This document shows, one piece after another, positions 1-14,100 of a stretch of 64,000 bases of DNA (the stretch's first letter is position 1; each line of letters opens with the position of its first letter). The notes below the pieces were generated by a model. That model was not told where the DNA came from and did no database searches. It was given only the letters and a program-made list of their open reading frames with translations. Source of the stretch: Sarcocystis neurona. Taxonomy: Eukaryota; Apicomplexa; Conoidasida; Eucoccidiorida; Sarcocystidae. The stretch covers positions 315,881 to 379,880 of the forward strand of contig KL647300.1 of assembly GCA_000727475.1 (NCBI GenBank), read 5' to 3'. A program made the position numbers and the translations under genes.

Positions 1-1090
1 TGTCTCTTCAGAGGTTAATCTGGGCAAGTATCTGCTACGTTTTAATTTTCTGGTTGTCTTGTTTCTGTCCCGTTTTCTTCGTTTCCTTCTTCTTCTTCTT
101 CCTCTTCTTCTCCTCTTCGTTTTACCCCCTTTTTCTTCTCTTCCTCTTCTTCTTTTTCTCAACTTTCCCTTCTTCTTCCCTTCCTTCTTCTTGGGCGTGC
201 TGTTGCGTTTCCGTCCTGCAATGTCTCGGCGCTGGCCTGGGAGGCGGGTAGACGGTCGGGTGTACGTACACCCCAGTTATCGCGGTGTTCCTGCGGTGTA
301 CGTACACCCCAATCTGCTGTCCGCGTGCGCTTGCGCGCGGACGGGACACCCGTTCCCTGCAGACGTCTTCGGAAGACGCGTCGCATATCTGCTCTGATCG
401 TTTTTCTGATCTTTCATTTTTTTGGTATTTCTACCTTCTCCTCCTGTCATCTCCTTTACCTGCCTACTCTCTTCCCCATATAATCCGCGTATCTCTTCAC
501 ACAGGTATCCTTTCTTTGTGTCTCCGCCTCTGTGTAGGTGAGTGTGTGTCTCTCTCTTCCCATAGACAGACGGCAGTCACTCGTTTTTCCTCGCTTTTCT
601 TGCTTTGACCTTTTTGCAGGAAAATGAGCTCTCATCTGATGGCCCTTTTCTTCTATTTTCCCTCTTGTCTCCCTACTACGTCTCACTCCGCGTCCCACTT
701 TCTCCTTCCCTACACACATATATGTGTATATGGATGTCCTCTCACCAAGGAGCACGGAAATGCTGCTATTGAATCCCGCACAGGATCTATCACAGCCTTT
801 GCTATTGATAGTCGAAGAAAGTGTGCTCTCCCAGACGAGAAGAAAACTTTCTGCTTTCCTTCTGTCTTCATACCCGGTGCTCTCTCTGTGGTCGAGTTCA
901 CGTAGAAATAGCCGTGAACTCAGTTTCTCTCCTTCTTCTCTTTTTTCTCTTTTTCCTCTTTTTTTCCCCCCTGTCTTCTCTCCATCTCTTCCGTCTTCTC
1001 TCCGCCTTCCTCTCTTTATTTCCTGGCGCATCCCCCTTCTTCTCCCATTGCTCTATCTGTGTGTCTGTGTGGGAGTGGCAGTTGACGCAG
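1..1090. other. Left-edge, probable intron of the IFT144 gene
   Basis: This stretch has pyrimidine-rich runs on the plus strand (about 54-200 and 910-1080), as seen in the introns of the downstream plus-strand gene, so it is probably intronic. It contains two near-identical palindromes (258-308). A weak exon candidate lies at about 757-889: one plus frame there reads a helix-like segment with the motif LLNPAQDL followed by IVEES, where IFT144 orthologs have an NPEKA-type TPR helix. I could not find a donor that clearly fits the phase of the next exon, so it is not included in the gene model. Confidence 0.35.
258..308. repeat. Pair of perfect palindromes centred on TGTACGTACA
   Basis: Positions 258-273 read GGGTGTACGTACACCC, a perfect 16-bp palindrome. 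Positions 295-308 read GGTGTACGTACACC, a perfect 14-bp palindrome, about 36 bp further on. Both are followed by extra C residues. They could be a paired dimer-binding site or a cruciform-forming repeat; no function is known from the sequence. Confidence 0.8.
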
Positions 1091-2991
1091 AGCAGCTCAC
1101 ATTGCATGCATCTACTTTTTCTTCCAATCATTTGCACGTTTTTGTCTCGGCGACGAGCCGGAAGGCTGCGTTCACCTGCTGGCGTTGTGGCGACGTGGCT
1201 GCCGACTTCTTCTGCGAGGCAGAAGTTTCGCCGCAGAGACACTTACCCGACGACTCGCCCAGCTCTCTGTAATATAAATGATATAAATTTACGCTAAATT
1301 TATACTTACATCTTCTCTCTCTGTCTTCTCGCCCTGCCCCTCCCTTTCTCCTGCGCGTCGGTGGTTGCTGCTGTCTGTTTTTGCTGTCGCTTCCCGCCGC
1401 CGTCCCAGTCTCCGCCTGCGGCCTTCTGTGCGCGGAGAAAACGGAGACACACCAAACTGCAGAGGAAGGGAGACATGCAGTCATACAGAGACAGACAGAG
1501 AGGACGAAAGGGGGAGAAAATAGGGGGGACAGCAACGGGGGGAGAAAACAGTACGAGGAAAAGGGGTCGTACACATTCGTGTGCTGCTGCTGTAGAAGAA
1601 GTTTCGTCGTCTCTTCAGAGAGGTCTACGCATCTCCGTTTCCCTTCTTTTGGATCTTTCTCCGTCTTTCTGTAGCAAAATGTTGTTCGCCATCGTGAAAC
1701 TAGAAAAAAATAGAGCAGGCATCCTCAAACTACAGACGGAACTTCTCCTTTTCCTCATATCATATAAACACTCATATACATACATATATGTGTACACATA
1801 CGTATATTTATATATAAGCACGTATATATACATAAATGCACCTACATATATATGTATATATATGTATACGTGTACGAATTAATATATACATGTAGGTACA
1901 AACGTAGAATTCTATATACATACATATACCTCCACAAATAAAGGGAGAGAGATATACATATATTCATACATAGGTACATATGTGTGTAAATACGTATATG
2001 TATACGTATCAGTACGCATACATATATATGTGTATACAAATATGGATTCCAATATACGTATATATATACACGGTGTAGACAGTGTCACACACATTTATAC
2101 ACAGAAACATGCGTGCGTGACACCTTCTATATATGTATACATGAATACTTACCTTTTATTCCAGACATGTTTGCAGATCTTGTAGACTTCTGCAGAAAGA
2201 GAGTTATATATATAAATGATTGTGTCATTTTGAAGATCTAGCCGCCTTCTCCCGGAAGGAGCCGGGTGCCCTTCTGTTTCTGTCAATTTCCACCTACCCC
2301 TCCCTCTGCCTCTGCGTCGTCGCCTTCTCTTCCTCGCCGTCTTTTCCTTTACAAACTCCCTCTATTTGTCTCGTCCTTTCGCAGGCTTCCTCCGTCTACT
2401 CTCTTTTTTTCCATACGTGCATGTGTGCATGCACGTGTATACATGTATAGGCACATGTGGGTTGCTGCGAAGGTGAGAGGTTGCTGCCTGCAGGTTCGTT
2501 TGGCGAAGAAGAAGCACAGCAGCAGCAGCTTCCTGCAGGTGTCCAGCACAGTGGCTCGCAAGTTTGAAGCGAAGAAGAACTATCTTGCCGCAGCAGAGAT
2601 CTTCTCTTCTGCTGCCCTTCCCCGTGAAGCTGCCCGGGTACGCACAAATCAACACAAACCGACGCAAAAAAAAAAGCGACACTTCCCTTTTCCACACAAA
2701 GATACATTTCTCCCTTTCTCTATTCGGGTCCTTTCTCTCTCCCTCTCTTCCCTTATCTGGCCATTATCAGCGACACACATATATGCATTGGCAAGTCCAT
2801 AAGTACGCATATGAACACACTTTACGTACACATATGCATATATATAGATAAACTGGTATATATATATATATATGCGTGTGTATACATACTCACACGAGTC
2901 ACACACACACACATACGTACGTGTATGAACTCTCTCTCTACATATATGTCTATATATACATATATATATATGTATGTATGAGTACTTCTAC

Positions 2992-3022
<31 letters not shown>

Positions 3023-5153
3023 AGCATGAGTATATACATATCCACACTGTCATATATGTAGCGATTTCATAGGTTTATAAATGTGTTCACGCTTCTACGT
3101 ACATGTCTGTGACGTGTATACATATACATATATATATATATATGTATATACATGTGTCCGTGTGAGCTCTTCTATAAGCATATACACACGTATGAGTATT
3201 TCTGTGAGGACGCGTATATGCATGAGTACTTCTGCACGTATATATGAGGACTTCTCTTCTTCGCTTTCCCCCTCGTTTTCCCTCTTTCTCTCTCTATATA
3301 GACACGTGTGGATAGACGCACCTATATGCGTATACACACGTATATTATGTAGGACTACTTCTATACGCATATAAGTATAGGACTCCCTATATATATATAG
3401 AGAGAGATTAAAAATTGGTGTATGCGTACAGGTATGAGTATATGCATGCGTATGCGTCCATGTAGATGTATTTACGTTCGTGTGCATGTGAATTCCACTC
3501 CACACGGAAGAGTCGGTGGTGGTACACAAAAACAGGAAGCCACGTCCTCGAAAATGGACCCCCCGAAAATGGACCCCCCGACAGCAGACCCCCTGCTCGC
3601 TTTCGTCTACCTCTTTAATCCCCTCGCTTTCTTCTCCTGTCTTGGGCTGCTGCCGTCCTCGTCCTCTGTCCGCTTCTGCTGCTCGAGGCCGCTCGGCTGC
3701 TGTTGCCCATTTGCTCTCTTCGTCTGGAGGTCCTTTCCGCTGCAGGTCCCTTCCTTTCCCTTCTCGACTTCGCCCCCTCCTCTTTTGCTGCCCCTGCCTT
3801 TCCTTCCCCGCTTCTCCGAAGTCCTCTTCGCGTCTGTGCCCGTTTCTTCTCCCTTTTGTTTGACGGATTCTCTCTTCGTCTTCATATTCGTCTGCTTCGC
3901 CTCGTTTCGTCCTTCTGCTGCTGCTGCTTCTTCTCTTGGACGCCTTTCTTCTTCTTCTTCGTCTTTTCCCTCCTCTGCTTGAACGTTTGTGTCGGGTGCC
4001 TTCCCTTCTGCTGCTGCTGCTGCTCCCGCCTCTTCTGCTGTCTCTTCTGCTGCTGCCTCTCCTGCAGTGCTTTGGTCCTCCACTTTTACCCCGTTCTCCG
4101 CCCCTAGGGGACTCACCGCATCACTGTTCTTGTTTTCTGCGTCTTCGCTTCTGACAGTGTTTGCTGCTCTGTCCAGACAAAGAGGAGACGGAGGCCGCAG
4201 CACTGCGCCTGCTCCCGCTGCAGGAGCAGACGGCCTTCAAAACGAAGCTCGTGGAGAAGCTTCTCGAAGAAGAGGACGTGGAGGGCCTTGTGCAAGTGGG
4301 AGAGATATACAAACTTCTGCTTCAATGGATAGGAAAAGGAAATCCGCGCAAGTGTGCCCGAGCGCTGCAGCTGGCTGCCCTCCATACTCCGCAGCACCTT
4401 CCGTCTTTGCTAAGGCAGCGTTGCCTGGTAAGGAAGAATAGAAGAAAGCCCCCCTCACACGCATGCAGGAAAAGGCAGGGAAAGGCATACGGGAAGTCGA
4501 CCTGCCCTGCAGCAGCGGCCCGTCACTTGCTACAATCTCACCCCATCAAAATATAGAAGAAAGGAGAGGTCTCCTACCAGAAACAACCTATGTACACATA
4601 CATGTACATACATATACATACATATACATACATATACATGCGCATATATGTATATATGTATGTATGCATTACTCTCTGTCTCTCTCTTTACATATGTGTA
4701 CATTTCTATACAGGACTATTCATGTAGAGAAAGTCAGAAGTCCCCACTCGTAGTTTTCTGTTCGGAGGCTGCTTATCTCATACATGTATATATGTACGTA
4801 TATATTGGCTTCTGTAGACGTAGACGTGTGCATGTATATGTTGCACAAAGTTTGATATATGAAGTGTTTGTTTTGCGAGGACTCCAGAAGAGGGGGAATA
4901 CATATATAGAGAGAGAAGTCCTTCCTTCGTACTCGATAAAGTGTGCATGTAAGGAGGTCCTTTTCAGGTAACCAAAATTCTCCGGAGGAAGACGAAGACG
5001 TCAATTTTTGCGCATGCGGAGATACACCGGCCTTCACATCTTCCCATTTCACATGCATGCCGTCCCTGCCAATATCTCTATCACCTCTCTACACTTATCA
5101 ATATACATACGCATACACGTGTATATATGTATATGGTTGTATACACACACCTT

Positions 5154-5188
<35 letters not shown>

Positions 5189-8100
5189 TTGTATAGGGAC
5201 ACCTTCTTATATATATATGTATGTGTAGACACAGATATTCTTGCAGAACAATATACGAGGGCTCTACAGGAATTAGACATATGTATATTTCTCTTTCTCT
5301 ATTTGAATTGTACGTGTATTTATCTCTCTGTCTTCTTATGAAAACAGATACATCCTTACATATATGTATGCGCATATATGTACTTATACGTATGTGTGTA
5401 TATATGTATAGATGGACAAATCTCGTTTAATCAGGAGGTGCGTATCTAGACGATTTTACTTGAATGACGTCTATCTTTTTCCGCCGGCCTCTCTTTTATA
5501 TACCCATATATTCCTTCGTCATATACACACATATATATCTATGCAACCGTGTCTCTCTGTCTCTGTGTGTCTCCGTCTCCGTCTCCCTGTATGTGTGGAT
5601 GTCTCCATTTCCGACGGCGGCTCCGTGTGTCTGCCTCGTCTCTTCTCCCTTTCTCCGTCTCCCTTTATCTTCCTCTTCCTGTCTCTTCATCGATATGTCT
5701 GTATATACCTGCACTTGTCTACCCATGCATATATATTATCTACGTATACACACACAGACGCGTCGCTATGCATATCGACGTATTTCCCCATGCGCAGCTA
5801 CACATATGCGACGAAGAAAGGTTCGCATATGCGTCCGTCTATCTCCCCCTGTATGTCTGGAATGCTCACCTATGAATATCTACGTACATATCAAATGACA
5901 GAATTGCGTCTATATACGTAACGCAATAGTAAGACATGCCCCAGTTTCTCTCTCTATATATGTATGTGTATGTATGTGGACTTCTCTTTTACGAGGAAGC
6001 ACTCTGCAGAGACATACACGTATGTTGTGAGACGTGTGTGCTCCTCTGTGTCTCCTCCACATGCGTGTCTCTCTGTCTCCGTCTTTCTTGCTGCGCACGG
6101 ATGCACTCCTCGTTTCGACTGGTGGGGAGCGCGAGACACGGAGACAGGGGACAGCAGCGGAGAAGAAATCAGAGAGACACCCAAAAGGCAAGAAGGAAGG
6201 GCACAATGTCTCCTCCCACCACTGTTGCTGTTCCTTGTACGCGCAACGGGAAGAGACAGAAAGAGAGACAAACCCAGAAAGAAAGCGAGAAGCGTGCTTG
6301 CATGCCAAAGCTTCTACTGCGCAAGCAGAAATTTGTGGCTCAATACGTTGGCTGTTTCTGTTGCGGTGCTGCTGCTGTTGCTGCTGTTGCTGCTGCTGCT
6401 GTTGCTGCTGTTGCTGCTGCTGCTGTTGCTGCTGTTGCTGCTGCTGCTGTTGCTGCTGCTGCTGTTGCTGCTGCTGCCTTCTCTTGGGGGAATATGGGAT
6501 GTGTTCGTAGAAGCTGCTGCAGCAGCGACGAGCAGCAGAGGCGGCAGAAATCGTGGCGCAATACTCGCAGCAGTTGGCCACGGAGCCTCTGCTTTCTCTC
6601 TCTCGACTGCTGCGAAGCGCAGCTCAGGAACTGCTCTACTCGAACAGCAGCAGCAGCAACAGCAGCAGCAGAAGTGGCAGCAGGAGAAGTCGACGCAGCA
6701 GCAGCAGGGGAAGCGATAGCAGCAGCGGCAGAGGCGGCAGCAGGACAAGCGGTAATAACAGTAGCAGCAGGAGAAGCGGTCACCGCAGTAGCGGCGAAGG
6801 TCGAGCAAGGACTCGGGGAAGGAGCAGGGGAGGACGTCGCACCAGCAGCAGCAGGAGTAGCAGCAGGAGCAGCAGCAGGGAAGGAATGGGAAGTGGCAGC
6901 AGCGGTGTTGGTGAGAAGCGAGGCCACAGCAGCAGCAACGTCAGGAGTAGCAGCCGCAGCAGAGGACAAGGCAGCGGGGGGAAGGAGAAGAGCGAGTTTG
7001 TGGGTGAAGGAAGAGAAGTTGCTGCCGCCGAGACTTGCTGCAGCAGTGCCAGCAGCAGCTTTCTTATCGTCAAGGCAATGAAGCAGTTTTTGTCTCTTCG
7101 AGTAGCGCCAGAGGGACTATCCCGCACGGAATTTTCCGCAGTTGCTGCGAAGCAGTTTTCTTCGAACGAAGCTGCGGCTGCAGCAGCAGAGCATTTGCTG
7201 TGGTCCCATTACTTTTCCGTGCTGCTGCTCTGCAAGCGACAGCAGCAGCTTCTTCCCATCGCCGCCAAAGCTGCCGTGGCACTGCTGAGGTGGGCGTCTT
7301 CTCCTGAGACTCACTTTCTCTGTGCTTCTCACCGAGCGAAGTGGCGCACACATCCACACATATCAGTGAGAAGCAAAAAAGAAGAAGAAACTCCCCCCTT
7401 CACAACAGCAGCAAATGAGACGGAAAGGAAGACGAAGGAAACGCGGATGTGGTGGCACACCCACGGGCACCCCCCCACACAGACAGACACCCACACACAC
7501 TCGTATACATGTGTGGACATTTTTGGTCCATATTTTCGTACAGAGAAGGAGAAGAAGAAGAATGCGGCTGCATTCGTCCTCCTATTCGCCTTCCCTTCTC
7601 CCCTTCTCGCTTGGGGGTCGCTGTTTGACGCGGCACTTCCTCTGCGTCTCTCCCCTGCGTTCCTTCCCGTCCTTCTGCTCCTCCTCCCTTTTGCTGCTTT
7701 TCCTGCACCCTCTCTCCTTGCTGTTCTCTTCTTTGCTGCTGCCCTTCCCCGCACTTTCCGCTTCTTCGTCTCCCCCTTCCCTCTCCTCCTCCTCTCTTCT
7801 CCCCGCACTTTGAGCTGCTGTTCCACACGGCGGCACACAGACACCAGCGCAGAGAATGCCTCATAAGAACTCCTCCCTTCTGAACAAAACTCCTCCCTTT
7901 TCCTCCTCTCCTCCCTGTCTATATATATACGTGGATACTCCTTTGTGTATACGTGTAGACACACGGAGACGGATCTGCTTGCTGCCTTCTCTTTATTCCC
8001 GTAAACTTCCATCCATCGGTCCACGTAAACACAAATATGCAGGCGTATGTATGCCTGCAGAGGTCGGCTTCAATACGTGGATATTCGTATACGTAGGTAC

Positions 8101-11100
8101 ACATATATACATACGTATATAGATGTGAAGAGACAATTATATATATACACATACGAGACAGACACACAGAAAAAGAGGAGTGCACATGTATACATCTACA
8201 CATATATACAGAGACACGGAGACACGGAGACGGGGAGGAGACAGGGAGACACACAGAGAAGGAAATCTATACGTATATATATGTGTAGGAAGAGAGAAAA
8301 TTGGACCTAGACATAGATATAGACATAAAGAGAGAAATACATACATATGTGTATATGAGTATGTAGGGAGATATAGACATATAATATATATATATATATA
8401 TATGTATGTATGCATAGAAGGATAAATATATAGAGAGAGAGATGGAGAGGGCATTACACACATATATATTTAGAAAGAGAGAAGGACTTACACCTGTACA
8501 TTGTACATATATATAAAGAGACTAATAAATGTAGATATGTGCTGGGAACTATATATAGACACACATGTATATGTAGAGGGAGAGGGAAGGAGAATTATAT
8601 GTGTGTGTGTTTGTATAGAGGGGAAAAATAGAATTCCGAATAAGTGTGCGTCGTCACTTTTTTCCCCTCTACACGTGTATCTACATATATATGTGTGCCT
8701 GTGTGTGCGTGAGGAGGTGTGGAAGTAGTAGACGTAGTCTCTTTCAAAAGTGTATAAGTGAATATTTGCATGCATCTTTTTATTTAAGGGGGGATTTTCT
8801 CTGCCCCTTTATCAACTGGCACACAAACACCCATACACACATATATCTACCTCTCTGTTCACTGCGCCATCTCTACTAATATATCGTCTCTTGCGTATAT
8901 ACACCTGCTGCTGAATCGCCTCCCTACTCTCCTTCTTCGGCAAGGCACACAGTATATATGTAGACGCATTCTCATTTCTTGTCCTGCGCGGCTCTAGCGA
9001 AGAGTCTCACCTTGCCAACGTACTATGTGTGCCTGTGTATTGATGAGTAGCTGGAAAACTGCTCATCCTTGTCAACATATGTGTATGCGTGCGGGTTCCA
9101 AAGGGAGGAAGTATTGAGTATGTGAAGAGAGCCACTGGCCACACGTGCATGCGTGGTTGCATGCGAGGAAATCCGCCGATAGAAGGGGGAGAAGTTCTCT
9201 CCGTGTGTAGGGGGTGCACAAACTTTCTGGCGGCAGGCACGTCTTCCGAATAGGTCAAAGGCATGAGTGCCCCTCCCTGCTGCTTCCACCGATTTCTTCG
9301 ACCTCTGCCCTAGACGCGCTCCGGCTTCTAGAATGTATCCACACATCTCTCGTCTGTCAGTATTTATATATGTCTCTGTTCACCTTGGTCTAGATATATT
9401 TGCGTCTACGTGTCTACACGTCCCTCTATCCATGTATATAAGTCCGTGTCTCGCTGCGTATTCGTGTCTACCTACCGGTACGCCGGGGTCTCTGCGTGTC
9501 TACGTTTGTGTCTGTCTGTGGCCGTATATCTCCGCATCTCCGTGTCTGTGTGTCTACTCATGTCTGTCTCTCTGCGTATCCGCCTTCATATGTCTGTTGG
9601 TATCTGTGTCTATATAAAGCTGTGTCTATATTAAGCTGTGTCTATATTAAGCTGTGTCTATATTAAGCTGTGTCTACATTAAGCTGTGTCTACATTAAGC
9701 TGTGTCTACATTAAGCTGTGTCTATATTAAGCTGTGTCTATGTTAAGCTGTGTCTATGTTAAGCTGTGTCTATGTTAAGCTGTGTCTACGTTAAGCTGTG
9801 TCTACATAAAGCTGTGTCTATGTTAAACTGTGTATAAACCTGTGTCTATATATATCTGTGTCTATACTAGGCTGTGTCTATATAAATCTGTGTCTATACT
9901 GGGCTATGTCTGTGTAAACCTGTGTCTACATAATGCTGTGTCTGTGTTAAGCTGTGTCTGTATAAACATGTGTCTACATGAAGCTGTGTCTATGTTACGC
10001 CGTGTCTGTATAAACCTGTGTCTATATAAAGCTGTGTCTATTCTAGGCTGTGTCTGTATAAACCTGTGTCTATACTAAGCTCTGTTCATGTATCTATGGT
10101 CTCGGGGTCTGTATACCTGAGTCTGCGTGTCTACACTCACGTCTGTGTATATACGGGTCTCCTGGTGTCTGTGTCTACACGCCTGCGTCTGTGTCTACAT
10201 ATCTCTCTGTGTGGATTGTGGATTTTGCGAGGGGAATTTTTTGCAGATATGTTGCCGAAGATCGAGCAGACGTCATGTTCTACTGCGCCGGGTCCCTTTG
10301 TCGAAAGGCAGCATTTCTCTCCCTGTCCCTCTTCTGCTTCAACAAGTCCGTGCCACCAGCCTCCAAATCAAAAACAAGTCACCTCCCTTTATATGTCTAT
10401 CTAAATATACGCGTGTCTACCCATGTGTATGTGTCTATCTGCATATGTAGGTTTGTATTCATGAATGTACATATAGATGTATATATGTACATTTATGTGT
10501 ATGTTTGTGTATGTATATGTATGTATATGTATGTATATGTATGTATACGTACGTATGCATGTACATGTGTATGTATGTGTGTATGAACATGTATGCATAC
10601 GTATGTATGTATATGTATGTATGTGCGTATATATATGTATATATATATGTATGTGCATGCATGTATGTATATGTATGTGTGTATATATGTGTATGTACAT
10701 GTATGTACGTACGAGTGTGCGTATGGGCGTATGTACTATATATATATGTGCGTGTATCTACACGTCTATATATACGCGTAGACACTCAACTTTTCCTTCT
10801 TTCTTTTACCTTCCCTCTTTTTCTATCCTCCTTTCTATCTTCCCCCCTTTTTCTATATGTGTCTATGTATACACATATGTGAGAGAGTCAGGACGGGTAC
10901 TGCCGGTCCGCGGGTATGTGAGGAAGGGAGGGGCCTTGCGTTCTGCAACAACGAGAGCAGCGCAGCAAGCGAGACACTCCACTTGCAGGGCCCCTTTTCT
11001 GCAGAAGTCTTCTTCTCCTTTCTGCTTCTTCCTCTTCCTGTGACGAGCTGAAGCAAGCGAATTCCCCGGTCCTGCTGTCCTGCTGCTGCTGTCCTGCTGC

Positions 11101-14100
11101 TGCTGTCCTGCTGCTGCTGTCCTGCTGCTGATGTTCTGCTGCTGATGTCCTGCTGCTGCTGCTGTAGATTTCTGGACGTGGTGGAGGCGATTCAAGACGG
11201 AAGAGCGGCGGCAGCAGATGAAGAAGAGGAAACCGGGCTTGCAGTGGATCTTCCCTCCCTTCGTGAAATGGCGATTCCGGAGACGTCCCTCATGTGAGGC
11301 GTCTCGTCGCCCTCTCTTTTTGCTGCTTCTCTGTCTCTTCTTCAGCCTTCCCGTCTCCACCCGTCTTCATCTCCCATTTGTCTCTGCGTCTCTTTCTCGC
11401 GAACAATACACTTCTGCTTTTCCGTATCAACACCTCCCTCTGTATTTTCCTTCCCTCTGTGTTTCTCTGGGCAGCCTTTCTATGCATGCACAGCCCCAAC
11501 TCGGTGTCTCTGTGTCTCTCTTGAAGTCCCTTTTCCCCGGTCTTCCTTTCCGTCCCCTCGCCGTCTCCTTCCCCCTCTATCTGTCCATCTATCCTCCTCT
11601 CCACATATATGTGGCCTTCTCCATTTATTGTCTGTCTCCGTCTCCCGACTTTCTTCGTGTCTCTTCCCCTCTCTGTCTACGTAGCTACCGACTCTATCTA
11701 TCCCTTTTACTCTCCTTTTTGCCCGTTAATATCTTCTCTGTATCCGTGCGTCTCCCTGTCTAGAGTATCTTCTACTCTCCGTATATCTCTGGAGCTATCC
11801 ATCTATCTGTTTTTCTGCATCTTTCTCGCGCTCTCACTCTCCGTACCTATCCATCTATCCACTTATATCTCTCTATGTATATTATCCTCTCCACCTATCT
11901 ATATATCTATATCTATATATCTCCGTGTATTTATCTCTATCTACATACATATATCTCCCTATATCTGCGTCTCTCTATGTTCTGTCTATCTATATCTACC
12001 TCCCTATATATATATATATATATNNNNNNNNNNNNNNNNNNNNNNNNNNNNNNNNNNNNNNNNNNNNNNNNNNNNNNNNNNNNNNNNNNNNNNNNNNNNN
12101 NNNNNNNNNNNNNNNNNNNNNNNNNNNNNNNNNNNNNNNNNNNNNNNNNNNNNNNNNNNNNNNNNNNNNNNNNNNNNNNNNNNNNNNNNNNNNNNNNNNN
12201 NNNNNNNNNNNNNNNNNNNNNNNNNNNNNNNNNNNNNNNNNNNNNNNNNNNNNNNNNNNNNNNNNNNNNNNNNNNNNNNNNNNNNNNNNNNNNNNNNNNN
12301 NNNNNNNNNNNNNNNNNNNNNNNNNNNNNNNNNNNNNNNNNNNNNNNNNNNNNNNNNNNNNNNNNNNNNNNNNNNNNNNNNNNNNNNNNNNNNNNNNNNN
12401 NNNNNNNNNNNNNNNNNNNNNNNNNNNNNNNNNNNNNNNNNNNNNNNNNNNNNNNNNNNNNNNNNNNNNNNNNNNNNNNNNNNNNNNNNNNNNNNNNNNN
12501 NNNNNNNNNNNNNNNNNNNNNNNNNNNNNNNNNNNNNNNNNNNNNNNNNNNNNNNNNNNNNNNNNNNNNNNNNNNNNNNNNNNNNNNNNNNNNNNNTATC
12601 TACCTCCCTACTATATATATATATATATATATATTTATCTATTTGTCTTAGTCTGTCTACCTATGCGTGTGTGTGTCTGTTGATCTCTCCATGTGTATAT
12701 ATATATATATATACACATATGTCTCTCTATCTGCACATCCCTGTGTATATGTACTTTCCGCCTTCCGTCGGTTTCTCTTCTTCCCTTTTCTTCTCCCAAT
12801 TTCTCCTCTCTTCACATATCTTCCCCTTTCTACGAATAGCGATGTATCTCTCTCCGTCTGTCTATCCGTCCATACATACATATCAACATATACATATGAA
12901 CATATACATATCGGCATGCACAAATCTCTGCCTATCTCCGTCTCTGTCCGTCTGTGTCTCCTGTGTGTCTCTCCGTTTCTCTCTTCGCCAGGAGTCTCTA
13001 TATCCCTCTTTTTGTCTACCTCTTTATATGCAGTCACTTTCTATTTACTTTTCTATCAGTCTATCTATCTATCTATATATATATATATCTCTGAACTCAC
13101 AAGCAGACCCATACGTCAAGACGCATATATTCATATTTGTGGACTTCCAAAACTTTCCTCCTTTTCTCCTTGCCCTCCTCTCTTTCTCTGCTCCTTTCGC
13201 CTTCTTCCTCTGTCTTCTTTGTTTATCTTCCCGTATACATATATATTTATATGGCTGGACTATGTACATTCGTCCCTATGTGTGAATTTCTCTCACTCTC
13301 TGTCTCGGCCTCTCCATCTCTCCTTTTATCTTCTTCTTCTTCCTCCATTTGTCTTCCTTTCCTTTTTTCTTCGGTACGTTTCTCTGTATCTCTTTCTGTA
13401 TCTCCCTCTCTGTCTCTCTGTATACATATATATATATATATGTGGACTTGCGAGCACATAAGTACAGGGAAACGCATATATATTTACGTACTTGTGGACT
13501 TCTCCCTTTCTTCTCTTTTTCCCTCCCTCTTTTTCTCTCCCTTTTCTCCTCCCCTTCCTCTCTCTGTGTATATATATGTGTGTGGAGATACAATCGTATA
13601 CATGCATAGAGATGCATGCATACATATATATATGTGAAGTCGACAATTTCTGTAATTTCTTTCGATTGTTGGATGTGTCTGCAGAGAAGCAACAAAGGCC
13701 GAGGCCGTGAGGGAGTGGGTGTTGGAATGCAGCGTCAACAAGAAAGTCTCTGCCAACGGCCACACGCGGTAAGTCCTGCTGCCTGCCACTTTCGAAGGGC
13801 AACCACCCACGTGCAAAGGGTGAGCGTCAACATGGCAAATGAGGGACAGACCGAGGCTGCAGCAAATGCGAGTGGGAACTTTCTTTCCCTCTATGCAGAC
13901 GCGCAGGAGCCAAAAACTTCAAACCTCCTTCTCTCTTCTTCTCTATGTCTGTCCTATCTGTACATATATACAAATATATGCATATCTCTAGAGGTACACA
14001 TGTATACGTGTTAGGGCAGGAACACACAAGAAGAAAAGGTTTCTCTATCTCTCTCTCTGTCAAGGCAGGAACAAACAAGAAAAAAAGGTTCCTCTATCTC

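Noticed and set aside
5936..7081. 381-codon plus ORF with Ala-rich tract over the IFT144 exon
   Set aside because: It is a shadow of the true frame of exon 6511-7289; it stops at 7081 while the IFT144 frame continues into conserved TPR sequence.
11609..13285. Very long plus ORF spanning the first N gap
   Set aside because: It is open only because the gap is counted as unknown codons; both ends are TCTATCTATC-type repeats and it lies in an IFT144 intron.
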